Source of the DNA: Bacteroidota bacterium
GTDB lineage: Bacteria > Bacteroidota > Bacteroidia > Flavobacteriales > Flavobacteriaceae
Length of the DNA: 64,000 nucleotides
Direction of reading: 5' to 3'
Assembly (NCBI GenBank): GCA_023386585.1
Contig: JAEWJM010000030.1
Coordinates: 1 to 64,000 of the forward strand
Part shown: one piece after another, positions 1 to 8,545 of the stretch
How positions within the stretch are numbered: the stretch's first letter is position 1
Layout: the number at the start of each line of letters is the position of its first letter
Notes under the pieces: model-generated
Seen by the model: the letters and a program-made list of their open reading frames with translations, nothing else
Told to the model about the DNA's origin: nothing
Database searches by the model: none
Translations under genes and position numbers: made by a program

Positions 1-626
1 TTATAATATTTGCCGAGACCGGTCTTTTCGCCGGTTTTTTTCTGCCTGGCGACAGCCTTTTATTTCTTGCGGGAATTTACGCAACGGGAAGTGTCGTGAA
101 TGGCGTCCACCATCCGGGGCTTGTTGACCAGTTTTTCCACCTCGAAAACGACCTTCTCAATGTGGCGGTTCTAGCGACTATGGTTGCAGTTGCGGGAATA
201 ATCGGGAACATGGCGGGGTATTGGTTCGGGTCCAAAAGCGGTTATTACCTGTATAACAAGAAAGACAGCTTTTTCTTTAAGAGAAAATACCTTGTACGTT
301 CAAAGGCATTCTTTGAAAAACACGGCGGACGCGCAATTATCTTCGCCCGGTTTCTTCCCATTTTCAGGACGTTTGCGCCGATTGTTGCCGGAATAGTGAT
401 GATGGAAAAAAGAAGGTTCATGTTTTACAACATCATCAGCTCTTTCCTCTGGTCTTTCAGTTTGATTTTCGCCGGACATTACCTTTACGGATTTTTGCTT
501 CGGTCGTACGGAATCGACTTGAAAGAACACATCGAATTGATCGTGATCAGCCTGATCGCAATTACAATGATTCCGGTTATTTTGAAGTTTGCGAAAAAAT
601 CCAAGCCTGAAGAAGAAGGCATTTAA
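1..626 (+). CDS. DedA/VTT-family membrane protein, 5'-truncated by window edge
   Basis: The reading frame is open from base 3, so the start codon lies before the window; the first in-window GTG/ATG codons are internal. The visible part is about 207 residues. Diagnostic DedA features are the early GLFAGFFLPGDSLLF segment and the central FARFLPIFRTFAPIVAG motif (F-x-R-F-x-P-x-x-R...P..AG), followed by two hydrophobic C-terminal segments and a charged KKSKPEEE tail. DedA proteins are inner-membrane proteins of the VTT/SNARE-associated superfamily, linked to lipid carrier or phospholipid flipping and to membrane-potential homeostasis. The exact substrate cannot be told from sequence. It is the only plus-strand gene in the first 11 kb. 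Confidence 0.85.
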   Translation, partial: IIFAETGLFAGFFLPGDSLLFLAGIYATGSVVNGVHHPGLVDQFFHLENDLLNVAVLATMVAVAGIIGNMAGYWFGSKSGYYLYNKKDSFFFKRKYLVRSKAFFEKHGGRAIIFARFLPIFRTFAPIVAGIVMMEKRRFMFYNIISSFLWSFSLIFAGHYLYGFLLRSYGIDLKEHIELIVISLIAITMIPVILKFAKKSKPEEEGI

Positions 627-679
627 TTTTTAGATGTTTTTCCGGAAGGGATTCTTTGACGACGAAAAATCGCCATAGC

Positions 680-1176
680 TCAACTGCTTTCTATATTTTC
701 AATTTTAGATTTCCATTGCCGGCGGCCATTCACAACGAATTTCTCCGTTTTATTATCGGCGATAATCTTCAAGCCGTTTGGAACCAATCCCAAAGTATTA
801 AAAAATTCGATGTTGTTAATTGCATCAAGTTCAATGCTTAGTTCGTGATTTTGCAGGTTTATTCGATGCGACTTGAACACGATCCTGTTGTTCAGCAGGT
901 ATAATTTGCCTCCGGCTGCTTCACCTTTTATAAAGTGATTCGCCAATCCGGAATAGACGATATCTTTTTCATCGACATTCTCAAGCCTGGTCTGCCGGTC
1001 GATTTTTCCCGAGTTTGTAAAAAATATCATTCCAAACGCATACAACAATCCACACAACGCTCCGGTTAATATCGGATGTGGCTGGCCGATCGCGTAATAA
1101 AAAATCCCATTACCGCGCCAAAGAGTATACCTGCGAAGGCCGAGTTCCTGATTGTATCCTTACTTATCTTTTTCAT
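680..1176 (-). pseudogene. GRAM-like membrane-anchored protein, disrupted by a single-base frameshift
   Basis: The 3' portion (about 125 residues) is open from a TTG at 1057 and looks like a GRAM/PH-type domain: ...GKLYLLNNRIVFKSHRINLQ..., then NGLKIIADNKTEKFVV. It lacks a convincing start. An ATG at 1176 opens another frame (MKKISKDTIRNSAFAGILFG..., a basic start followed by a hydrophobic helix) that hits a stop after 36 codons. Adding one T to the run of six (A6 on the plus strand, 1099-1104) joins the two into a continuous protein reading MGFFYYAIGQPHPILTG... and then into the GRAM part. I infer one gene of about 165 residues, broken by a -1 event in a homopolymer, which could be a sequencing error or a real mutation. 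Function beyond a lipid/protein-binding GRAM-type fold is unknown. Confidence 0.6.
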
Positions 1177-1198
1177 TGCACTTTAAATGGTCTTTGAT

Positions 1199-3580
1199 TT
1201 ACGGAATATCTACAATCACGCTTTGGCTGAACAATTCGCCCGTCGACGAAATGCCTTCTATAAGCAGCCGGACGCTTTTCTGGCCCATGTTCGGAATCCG
1301 CAAATTAAACTTTCCGGTTTCGTCAGTCAATACGTGTGGATCCCATGAAATGGTGCCGTAATTTTTGAAACCAGTGTCGGTATAACTCGCATATTGCGGA
1401 TTGGTAAATATCTTCGGCCATTGGTAGCCATTTTTGACGGTCATTCCCAGGGAGTTTATCTTGACTCCCGGAATTTTTCCATTTGGAGGAAGGCGCGTAT
1501 ATATCCGGATCACACCGTTAGCACCGTCCATTCCGGCGCCATAGCCATGCTTGTTGATGTATATTTCATCAATCTCATCCATATTGTAAATATTGAGCAT
1601 GCTGAAATCGGTCACCGGACTGTCATCAACGAAAACCAGCGGACTCGTCGATCCGCGGAATGTCCCCGAACTGCGGCTCCTGATAATCACGTTCCCGGCT
1701 TCGGTGGAAACATCGAAACCGTTAAAGCGTATAAACGACAACAAGTCGCGATATGTCCTCCGGTCGGCGTCGGTAAGCTTGAAGCCCCGGGACATGCTGT
1801 TATTGAAAACTTTCAAATGTTTTTCTGCAGCGGCGCGCGTTTTTGCAACGATTGTCACCGTATCGACGAGGATTACGCCTTTAATTTTTGGAAAAGTGAA
1901 ATCGTCGGCTACTTGGAGTCCGGTGCCGGGGGGACAAATATCAATTGGGTTGAACGGTTTGACAAACTGACGATTGTTGTTTGTGATCCTGCTGTACAGT
2001 TGCAGCTTTTTCGGTTTCGATTTCCGGTTGACGAGCGTGAAAAATAGCAATGTCGAATCGACTGCAACGATATGTTCGAATGTAAATTCATTTTTGGCAT
2101 CGACACGCGAAAATTCGTACAGATCAAGTATTGCTGCTTCCATTTTTACGTGGTAATTCTCACGGTCGGGCAGGTCGCCATTTATGGTTCCTTTAATCGT
2201 CAGGCCCCGGTCAAAATCGTATTTTTCAACGGGCGCAGGACCGCTCATTTTTTCGAGCGTATACTTTGATTGCTTTGTGATCAGTAAATTGTCAAGTTCG
2301 AACCGCCGCGCGCGTGTAAGTTCGTTAAGGTAGTAACCTGCATTTAGAACGGGCGAAGTAAGGTAGTTGTTGAATAGTAAAGACGATTCGATGGGCTGAT
2401 CCATCTGGTCGCTTCGTGTGCTTGCAGGCAGCACGGAAATGCTGAGGTCGGCATTTAAAAGTGGAGACAAGCCGCTGATGTAAATCGAATCATTTCTCCT
2501 GGAGATATTTTCAACGGATATTGCTTTTGTCTGTGGCGGAGGATTGAAAACAACCCGTTGTGCCAACGTCTTCTTTGAGTCGCGGGCAAGAATCAGGTTT
2601 ACGATTCCAACAGGCAGGTCGGCCGTATTTAAAACAATCGTGTGTTCGGTTTTGGTTGCGCTGAAAGGTATGTCGACTTCCACCGCATCCGAATTTTTCT
2701 GTATGAACAGCGAATATTTGGCCGCCGGTCCTTGCAGGGTTCGCTTGTTTGTTTTCAGCGTAACTATCGTCTTACCGGCAACGCCAAAATTGTTTGCATT
2801 AAATGTAAATCCGGTTCCGAGTGGAATTGGCAACGCCGATTCGATTGCCGTTCCATTTACATGGGTTATCGCTTTGTAGGCTTCAAAATTCGCTGAAACG
2901 ATGTCAAATTTGCCGTAACCCTGTGAATTTGTGGTGAATGTACTGATGATTTTGCCCGCAGCATCTTTCACGACGCCGCCTTCAGTCGGTATTCCCGTAC
3001 CGTGACAGTCGGTTATTCTAACGGCAATCGTATTGTTTACACCTTCGAGAAATACACCACTTTCGGGAAAGAGGTCGACTTTTGCCGAAGCAAAATCAAT
3101 TTCACGCGTATCGATGTAACTGTCGCTGTTGGTATTGATGAAAGTGAACTTTGCCACAGCAGATTCATCTTCATCGAAATTATTCATGTAATTGGTATAG
3201 GCGCGCAGGTAATATGTCCCTGAACTGAAGTTTTTCCCGGGTGCGAAGTAGCCGTCGAAAGTACTGTTTTCAGTAAAGATCAATTTGGTGTCGAGAAGTT
3301 TGCCATCACTGCTCAAAAGCTGCACGTACGTATTTGACGTTCCGAAATAAGGCAATTCACTTTTCTTCTCGATGACATAACCTTTAAACCAGATCTTGTC
3401 ATCGCTTACGTATATGTTCTTATTCAGGTGAAGGTGGATATTCTCCCGGTCAAAGGCGAAATACGACTGGATGCTCGGAGTAGTTGTGCCGGTATTTTGA
3501 TTTTCGGCTTGCTGAGCGGATAGTAAATTCGCCAAAAGGAGAAATAGGATGACGGGCAAAATCGTGTATACAGCACGCAT
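1199..3580 (-). CDS. MG2/TonB-plug-like exported surface protein
   Basis: The protein has 793 residues from the ATG at 3580. A longer frame runs up into groL, but the signal peptide MRAVYTILPVILFLLLANLLSAQ begins here, which fixes the start. The N-terminal half resembles the macroglobulin-type (MG2) domains common in Bacteroidota surface proteins (IHLHLNKNIYVSDDKIWFKGYV). The C-terminal third holds a short plug-like stretch (SSPLVFVDDSPV-type ending in GANGVIRIYTR) without any beta-barrel after it. Such proteins sit at the outer membrane and are usually annotated as plug-domain or hypothetical proteins; the partner is unknown. It is separated from groL by a terminator and is probably transcribed alone. 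Confidence 0.7.
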   Translation of the reverse strand: MRAVYTILPVILFLLLANLLSAQQAENQNTGTTTPSIQSYFAFDRENIHLHLNKNIYVSDDKIWFKGYVIEKKSELPYFGTSNTYVQLLSSDGKLLDTKLIFTENSTFDGYFAPGKNFSSGTYYLRAYTNYMNNFDEDESAVAKFTFINTNSDSYIDTREIDFASAKVDLFPESGVFLEGVNNTIAVRITDCHGTGIPTEGGVVKDAAGKIISTFTTNSQGYGKFDIVSANFEAYKAITHVNGTAIESALPIPLGTGFTFNANNFGVAGKTIVTLKTNKRTLQGPAAKYSLFIQKNSDAVEVDIPFSATKTEHTIVLNTADLPVGIVNLILARDSKKTLAQRVVFNPPPQTKAISVENISRRNDSIYISGLSPLLNADLSISVLPASTRSDQMDQPIESSLLFNNYLTSPVLNAGYYLNELTRARRFELDNLLITKQSKYTLEKMSGPAPVEKYDFDRGLTIKGTINGDLPDRENYHVKMEAAILDLYEFSRVDAKNEFTFEHIVAVDSTLLFFTLVNRKSKPKKLQLYSRITNNNRQFVKPFNPIDICPPGTGLQVADDFTFPKIKGVILVDTVTIVAKTRAAAEKHLKVFNNSMSRGFKLTDADRRTYRDLLSFIRFNGFDVSTEAGNVIIRSRSSGTFRGSTSPLVFVDDSPVTDFSMLNIYNMDEIDEIYINKHGYGAGMDGANGVIRIYTRLPPNGKIPGVKINSLGMTVKNGYQWPKIFTNPQYASYTDTGFKNYGTISWDPHVLTDETGKFNLRIPNMGQKSVRLLIEGISSTGELFSQSVIVDIP

Positions 3581-3616
3581 ATTTAACGTTTTGCGGCTAA
3601 TATATATAATTAAAAT

Positions 3617-3643
3617 AAAAAAGCTGTGGAGGTTTTCCACAGC
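3617..3643 (-). terminator. Rho-independent terminator of groSL
   Basis: On the minus strand an 8-bp perfect stem, GCTGTGGA/TCCACAGC, with a five-base loop is followed by a run of six T. It lies 27 nt past the groL stop codon and in front of the next minus-strand gene. Confidence 0.85.
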
Positions 3644-3669
3644 CTTTTGAATAAATTTCAATACATGTA

Positions 3670-5301
3670 TTACATCATGCCTGGCATTCCGCCTCCCATT
3701 GGCATTCCGCCTCCGGCATTTTCTTCTTTGATGTCCACCAGTGCACATTCGGTGGTAAGGATCATTCCAGCAACCGATGCCGCGTTTTCAAGCGCTACAC
3801 GGGTTACTTTTTTCGGATCGATAATACCCGCCGAAAGCATGTCAACGTATTCGTCAGTTTTCGCGTTGTATCCGAAGTCGCCTTGTCCTTCGGCAACTTT
3901 TGCAACGACGACCGAGCCTTCAAGTCCGGCGTTTTCAACGATTGTACGCAAAGGCGATTCGACAGCGCGTGCAACGATTTGAATTCCCGTAGCTTCGTCG
4001 GCATTTTCAGTGTGGAGGTTTGCCAATGCAGATTTTGCCCTTAGCAAAGCAACACCGCCACCAGCTACGATTCCTTCTTCCACAGCCGCACGAGTTGCAT
4101 GAAGTGCATCGTCCACGCGGTCTTTTTTCTCTTTCATTTCAACTTCAGAAGCAGCGCCAACGTAGAGTACGGCCACTCCGCCCGCCAATTTGGCAAGTCT
4201 TTCCTGAAGTTTTTCACGATCGTAATCGGATGTTGTAGTTTCAATCTGCGCCTTGATCTGGTTAACACGGTTCTGGATCATTCCGGCTTCACCGGCACCG
4301 CTGACAACAGTTGTATTGTCTTTATCGATTGTCACTCTTTTCGCTGTTCCCAGCATTTCAAGCGTTGTGTTTTCAAGTGTGTAACCGCGCTCCTCCGAAA
4401 TTACGGTACCGCCGGTAAGGATCGCAATATCTTCAAGAAGCGCTTTTCTCCTGTCGCCAAAACCGGGAGCTTTTACAGCTGCGATTTTCAGTGCGCCGCG
4501 GAGTTTGTTTACCACTAGTGTGGAAAGCGCTTCACCATCAACGTCTTCAGCAATGATCAATAATGGTTTTCCGCTTTGTGCAACAGGCTCAAGTACGGGA
4601 AGAAGTTCTTTAAGTGATGAGACTTTTTTGTCGTACAAAAGGATGTACGGATTTTCGAGCTCCGCTTCCATTTTTTCAGGATTGGTCACGAAATATGGCG
4701 AAAGATAGCCGCGGTCGAATTGCATTCCTTCAACAACGTCGACGAAAGTGTCAGTTCCTTTAGCTTCTTCAACGGTAATTACGCCTTCTTTTCCGACTTT
4801 ATCAAAAGCAGTTGCAATCAGTTCCCCGATTACTTCATCGTTATTGGCTGATATTGCCGCGATTTGCTTGATTTTTTCACTGTCGCTGCCAACAACTTTC
4901 GCTTGGTTGGCCAGATCGTTGACAATTGCCTCGACAGCCTTGTCGATTCCGCGCTTAAGATCCATCGGGTTTGCACCGGCAGCAACGTTTTTCAATCCTT
5001 CTTTAACGATCGCCTGTGCAAGAACAGTAGCTGTTGTCGTTCCGTCGCCGGCCAGGTCATTGGTTTTTGAAGCAACTTCCTTAACCATTTGAGCGCCCAT
5101 ATTTTCGAGTGGATCTTTCAGCTCAATTTCTTTAGCGACGGTAACTCCGTCCTTGGTTACGTTGGGTCCGCCAAATGATTTTCCGATGATTACGTTGCGC
5201 CCTTTTGGTCCAAGGGTAACTTTAACCGCGTTTGCCAATGCGTCAACGCCGCGCTTTAAACCGTCGCGGGCTTCAATGTCGAATTTTATGTCTTTAGCCA
5301 T
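3670..5301 (-). CDS. groL: 60 kDa chaperonin GroEL
   Basis: 543 residues, the normal family length. GroEL forms the double-ring cytosolic chamber that refolds proteins with GroES and ATP. The sequence carries the ATP-site motif GDGTTTATVLA near residue 87, the AGGVAVLYVGAASEVEMKEKKDR equatorial signature near residue 405 (given here only as landmark) and the flexible Gly-Met-rich tail ending GGGMPGMM. It is 27 nt downstream of groS and forms the usual groSL operon. It is closed by a strong terminator. No CIRCE-like inverted repeat was found upstream of groS, in keeping with Bacteroidota using other heat-shock control. Confidence 0.99.
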   Translation of the reverse strand: MAKDIKFDIEARDGLKRGVDALANAVKVTLGPKGRNVIIGKSFGGPNVTKDGVTVAKEIELKDPLENMGAQMVKEVASKTNDLAGDGTTTATVLAQAIVKEGLKNVAAGANPMDLKRGIDKAVEAIVNDLANQAKVVGSDSEKIKQIAAISANNDEVIGELIATAFDKVGKEGVITVEEAKGTDTFVDVVEGMQFDRGYLSPYFVTNPEKMEAELENPYILLYDKKVSSLKELLPVLEPVAQSGKPLLIIAEDVDGEALSTLVVNKLRGALKIAAVKAPGFGDRRKALLEDIAILTGGTVISEERGYTLENTTLEMLGTAKRVTIDKDNTTVVSGAGEAGMIQNRVNQIKAQIETTTSDYDREKLQERLAKLAGGVAVLYVGAASEVEMKEKKDRVDDALHATRAAVEEGIVAGGGVALLRAKSALANLHTENADEATGIQIVARAVESPLRTIVENAGLEGSVVVAKVAEGQGDFGYNAKTDEYVDMLSAGIIDPKKVTRVALENAASVAGMILTTECALVDIKEENAGGGMPMGGGMPGMM

Positions 5302-5328
5302 TTGTAATGTTGTTTAGATTGTTTGGTA

Positions 5329-5604
5329 TTAGATAATTGCAAAAATGTCATCCTCTTTCATGATCAGGTAATCGGTACCATCAAGCTTAAGCTCTGTTCC
5401 GGCATATTTTCCGTACAACACAGTATCGCCGACTTTCACTGTCATTGGGTGGTCTTTTTTACCATTTCCAACAGCGACAACAGTACCTTTCAGCGGCTTT
5501 TCCTTTGCTGTGTCAGGGATGAAAATTCCGGAAGCCGTTTGTGTTTCGGCAGGCGCCGGCTCAACAAGAACCCGGTCATGGAGTGGTTTGATGTTTAATG
5601 CCAT
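5329..5604 (-). CDS. groS: 10 kDa co-chaperonin GroES
   Basis: 91 residues, full length. It begins MALNIKPLHDRVLVEPAPAE and contains the mobile-loop and roof regions (SGIFIPDTAKEKP, VLYGKYAGTEL) of Cpn10. It caps the GroEL cylinder. A TAnnTTTG -7 box lies about 75 nt upstream, after the secG terminator, so groSL should be transcribed separately from the secG operon. Confidence 0.98.
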   Translation of the reverse strand: MALNIKPLHDRVLVEPAPAETQTASGIFIPDTAKEKPLKGTVVAVGNGKKDHPMTVKVGDTVLYGKYAGTELKLDGTDYLIMKEDDIFAII

Positions 5605-5677
5605 AATAATATGAATTAGTTAGTTTATTTTTCGTGCCCGCCCTTTTCGAAAATTATGCCGACAGGCGCGATTCTGA

Positions 5678-5685
5678 CAAAGTTA
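5678..5685 (-). promoter_or_regulatory. groS: -7 box (TAACTTTG) for groSL
   Basis: On the minus strand TAACTTTG matches the Bacteroidota -7 consensus TAnnTTTG exactly. No clear TTG is seen 19-21 nt further upstream, because that position is taken by the T-run of the secG terminator. The predicted leader is about 65 nt. Confidence 0.5.
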
Positions 5686-5690
5686 CAGGT

Positions 5691-5721
5691 AAAAAAAATG
5701 CCAGCGACAGGCTGGCATTTT
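5691..5721 (-). terminator. Rho-independent terminator of the lptE-TPR-secG operon
   Basis: An 11-bp perfect stem (AAAATGCCAGC/GCTGGCATTTT) with loop GACAG lies 19 nt past the secG stop and is followed on the minus strand by a T-run. Confidence 0.9.
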
Positions 5722-5739
5722 GAAGAGTATTTTTTGTTG

Positions 5740-6126
5740 TTACTTGGCATTTTGATTCCCGGTTGCCGGAGCTGCCGGAGTATTGTTTGCTGGTGTGCCA
5801 GCAGGAGTTGCCGGAGTGGTTGCAGCAGGCGTTGTCGCGGCTGCAGGTGCACCTGTTTCTTTAGTGTCGATGATTTTTGAGTCGTTGTCATTAAGCGCCC
5901 CAGTAAAGCTCAAGCTCGAAAGCATTACAAGCAGAATCAGGATCGCGGCTAATGTCCACGTACTTTTATCCAGGAAATCGGTCGTTTTTTGAACACCGCC
6001 CATCATCTGGCTACCGCCGAATGAAGAAGACAAACCTCCGTCTTTTGGGTTTTGCACCATGATCACAACGATCAGAAGGAAGCAAACGATAGTTATCAGG
6101 ACAAGAAAAATGGTGAAAGTGCTCAT
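5740..6126 (-). CDS. secG: Preprotein translocase subunit SecG
   Basis: 128 residues. SecG is the small third subunit of the SecYEG channel in the inner membrane. The N-terminal helix (FTIFLVLITIVCFLLIVVIMVQ), the conserved NPKDGGLSSSFGG loop and the second helix around residues 55-75 fit the family well. After the second helix comes a tail of roughly 45 residues made almost entirely of Ala, Pro and Thr, much longer than in E. coli SecG and probably disordered. The start is 2 nt after the stop of the TPR gene, so the two are translationally coupled. Confidence 0.95.
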   Translation of the reverse strand: MSTFTIFLVLITIVCFLLIVVIMVQNPKDGGLSSSFGGSQMMGGVQKTTDFLDKSTWTLAAILILLVMLSSLSFTGALNDNDSKIIDTKETGAPAAATTPAATTPATPAGTPANNTPAAPATGNQNAK

Positions 6127-6128
6127 TT

Positions 6129-7109
6129 CTAGTTATTATTTTGTTGTAAGTTCTTTATTTCTGAGATACGGTCGGCAAAGAAAAGACTTTTTTCCGGATA
6201 TTTCAAAATTAATATTTCGTAAGCCTGTATCGCTTTCTGATATTTTTTCTGCTCAAGATATACGCGTGCGAGTGTTTCGGTCATTAGCGCCGAGCTGTCT
6301 TCTTTGGCAGGTTCGGCAACCGGCGCCGGTTTATAGTCCTTGATAGGCGTTATTTTCGGACTCGACTGGATGAACCGCTCGATAAGTTCATTTTTTTTTT
6401 GCTTTTCGATTTCACCCGGATCAGGCTGTTCCGGCTCGCGCACGATTGGTTTAAGCCTCGACAATTGCAGCCATTCCTGAAACGAATGCCGTTCGTCTTT
6501 TGAAAACTCCAACGGTTTCCCGATTCCGAGTTTTTCTTCCGAAGTCACAGGAACAAAGGTAATTTCGGCTCCCGGCATTTGTACTACGGGAAGCTCTACA
6601 GCCGGATTTTCTTTACTTTCAACACTTTCAACAGGCATTTCAACCGCAGTGATTTCCACAGTCTGCTCATTCGTTGCCGCGACCACGTCTTCCATTTGAG
6701 TTTCCTCCTGCTGGAACGGCGTTTCCGATTCGCGAATGGATGTCAGTATGGAAAGCTCTATTTTTTCTGACGACGACAATCCGGCGTCTTTGGTCACGAC
6801 CTCACTTTCCTTCACATCAATATCAAACAGTTCAGCAAGCTTTTGCTCGTACAGGCCTTTATGGATCGCAGTGAACGTATCAGAAGTGATAAAATCGAAA
6901 AGCACGCTTCTGTCGGTCGTATATGCGGCAGTGATTTTCAACGCATAATTGTACTGGAAACTGTTCTGATTGTAAAGTCCTTTGAGCCGTAACGCCCGCG
7001 CACTTTGGAAGTACGGAAATTGGTGAACGATTTTTTCAAGCGCAAGTGTCTGCTTGTCGTTGACAGCATCCGGACGATTGAGCAGAAAAGTAAATTCGGT
7101 GACGTTCAC
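6129..7109 (-). CDS. TPR-containing protein of the secG operon
   Basis: 326 residues, cytosolic by appearance with no signal peptide. The N-terminal 100 residues (LEKIVHQFPYFQSARALRLKGLYN) and the C-terminal 50 (ETLARVYLEQKKYQKAIQAYEILILKYPEKSLFF) each look like tetratricopeptide-type helical hairpins. The middle is an acidic, low-complexity linker rich in Val and Glu. It lies between lptE (10 nt upstream) and secG (2 nt downstream), a gene order I recall from other flavobacteria. The context suggests a role in envelope biogenesis, but no function is established. Confidence 0.75.
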   Translation of the reverse strand: MNVTEFTFLLNRPDAVNDKQTLALEKIVHQFPYFQSARALRLKGLYNQNSFQYNYALKITAAYTTDRSVLFDFITSDTFTAIHKGLYEQKLAELFDIDVKESEVVTKDAGLSSSEKIELSILTSIRESETPFQQEETQMEDVVAATNEQTVEITAVEMPVESVESKENPAVELPVVQMPGAEITFVPVTSEEKLGIGKPLEFSKDERHSFQEWLQLSRLKPIVREPEQPDPGEIEKQKKNELIERFIQSSPKITPIKDYKPAPVAEPAKEDSSALMTETLARVYLEQKKYQKAIQAYEILILKYPEKSLFFADRISEIKNLQQNNN

Positions 7110-7119
7110 TGTTTATTAA

Positions 7120-7623
7120 TTACCATTTTGCAAGGGAATCATTAAAAATGTCCTGCGTAATCCGTTCAAATATCGCATCGAGCGCTTCGGTGAGCCTTGC
7201 GCCAACAAGTTGCTCTGTTCCCGGATAGTCAAAGTAAAAGGAAAAAGGCTTTTCAAAATCGTCTTCAGGCTTTTTTTTATTTGAAAAACGCACATTTACA
7301 GAAATTGTGAGCCTGTTTTGTGCAGCGCGCTGGTCGGCGGTAGCCGTCATCGGAGTAATACGGTAGTTGGTAATTTCACCTTCGTATACGAGATCACCAT
7401 CCCTGTTTACAAGATTGAGGTTGGTCTGGTCCTGAATCAGGTTTTGAAGCCGCTGCGTAAAAGTACGTTCAATTCCCGGCTCGATCAGTTCGGCGTTGTT
7501 CTGGAAATAATTGACCTGGAAAGTATTCGCGTCGATTTTTCCGGTTCCGGTAAAGTTGTACACTGAGCAGCCTGAAAAAGCTGTTACTACCAGTACTAAA
7601 ATCAAAACATTTCGGAATCCCAT
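7120..7623 (-). CDS. lptE: LPS-assembly lipoprotein LptE
   Basis: 167 residues. The start MGFRNVLILVLVVTAFSGCSVY is a lipoprotein signal with lipobox FSGC. The body, including YNFTGTGKIDANTFQVNYF and an EPGIERTFTQRLQNLIQDQT helix, is typical of the Bacteroidota LptE family, which plugs the LptD pore that inserts lipopolysaccharide into the outer leaflet. It shares an operon with the TPR gene and secG. Family assignment rests on overall pattern, since LptE is poorly conserved. Confidence 0.85.
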   Translation of the reverse strand: MGFRNVLILVLVVTAFSGCSVYNFTGTGKIDANTFQVNYFQNNAELIEPGIERTFTQRLQNLIQDQTNLNLVNRDGDLVYEGEITNYRITPMTATADQRAAQNRLTISVNVRFSNKKKPEDDFEKPFSFYFDYPGTEQLVGARLTEALDAIFERITQDIFNDSLAKW

Positions 7624-7652
7624 ATATAAGTAAAACGCAAAAGTAGTAGTTT

Positions 7653-8504
7653 TTAAGGGATCACGTCGCCTTGATAATAATAATGTGCCGATATGTACGG
7701 ACTTCCTTCAGGTTCGCCGTTGGATAGAAATTGCTGATATTGGATTACAGGCAAGTTTAGTGAATTCAGGTCATACGTCAAACTTTCCGACTCCGGGTCT
7801 TCCGTCGCATAACCGTGGACAGTTGGAAGTTTGGCAGATACAAGCCATCCCGCACGATCCATTTCAAGGCCGCCTTTCAGGGCGAGTGCCCGACAAGCAG
7901 GAAGTAAGCCGGCCCGGAGCGGATTTGTATTGCTTCCATATTGCCAGCTACTGGTAGAATCCCAGCCGCTGGTTGTCGTTTCTGTCACATTTCCGTTTGC
8001 GTACCCGGCAGCAACAGTAAATATTTCGTATTCAGTATCCGATCCGCTGTACGTGTAAAATTTTGTCAGCAGTTCTACGAGTCCATCACTATTTGTTTCC
8101 ACCTCAATCCTATGCGGATTCGTTTCGGTATTGACACCTGGCGCCAGTACATAGTTAAACGTGTATTTGTGAAGAGCGGGATCATACGTAACCGGATCGC
8201 CATCCACTGCGGTGATTATGTCATTTGAACCGTATTCGAAGGTATGGTTTCCAAGGCTGCCGCTTGTCGACGTGAGCCGGTTTTGGGAATCATAGGTAAA
8301 GGTTAGCAGGACAATAGAATTCGCCGAAAGGATTTCGGAAAGCAGCCCATCGCTGTTAAAAACATATTGCCGCGCACCGGCGGTGTCGGGATTTAGAATC
8401 ACTTTAGCGATTATCGTCGGATCCGGGGCCGCAGGCGAATTGGAATCGTCGTTGCTGCAGGAAGCCAGCAATGACAGGCTGATGACTAGTAATATTTTTT
8501 TCAT
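7653..8504 (-). CDS. Exported lipoprotein, unknown function
   Basis: 283 residues, starting with a lipoprotein signal peptide (MKKILLVISLSLLASC, lipid Cys 16) and a Ser/Asp-rich linker typical of flavobacterial lipoproteins. The body has repeated short beta-strand patterns of the type YVFNSDGLLSEI, FTYDSQNRLTSTSG and YGSNDIITAV, like YD/RHS-type repeats in single copies; this points to an extracytoplasmic beta-rich fold. It sits between the sigma-54 activator and lptE, 29 nt before lptE, and may be a later addition to that conserved cluster. No function is claimed. Confidence 0.65.
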   Translation of the reverse strand: MKKILLVISLSLLASCSNDDSNSPAAPDPTIIAKVILNPDTAGARQYVFNSDGLLSEILSANSIVLLTFTYDSQNRLTSTSGSLGNHTFEYGSNDIITAVDGDPVTYDPALHKYTFNYVLAPGVNTETNPHRIEVETNSDGLVELLTKFYTYSGSDTEYEIFTVAAGYANGNVTETTTSGWDSTSSWQYGSNTNPLRAGLLPACRALALKGGLEMDRAGWLVSAKLPTVHGYATEDPESESLTYDLNSLNLPVIQYQQFLSNGEPEGSPYISAHYYYQGDVIP

Positions 8505-8545
8505 ATAAATGGATTTTAAAATCTAAATGTATGAATAAAAGAAAA

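Noticed and set aside
1394..2047. 217-codon plus-strand ORF opposite the MG2/plug gene
   Set aside because: Antisense shadow of a well-supported exported protein; its translation has no signal or domain.
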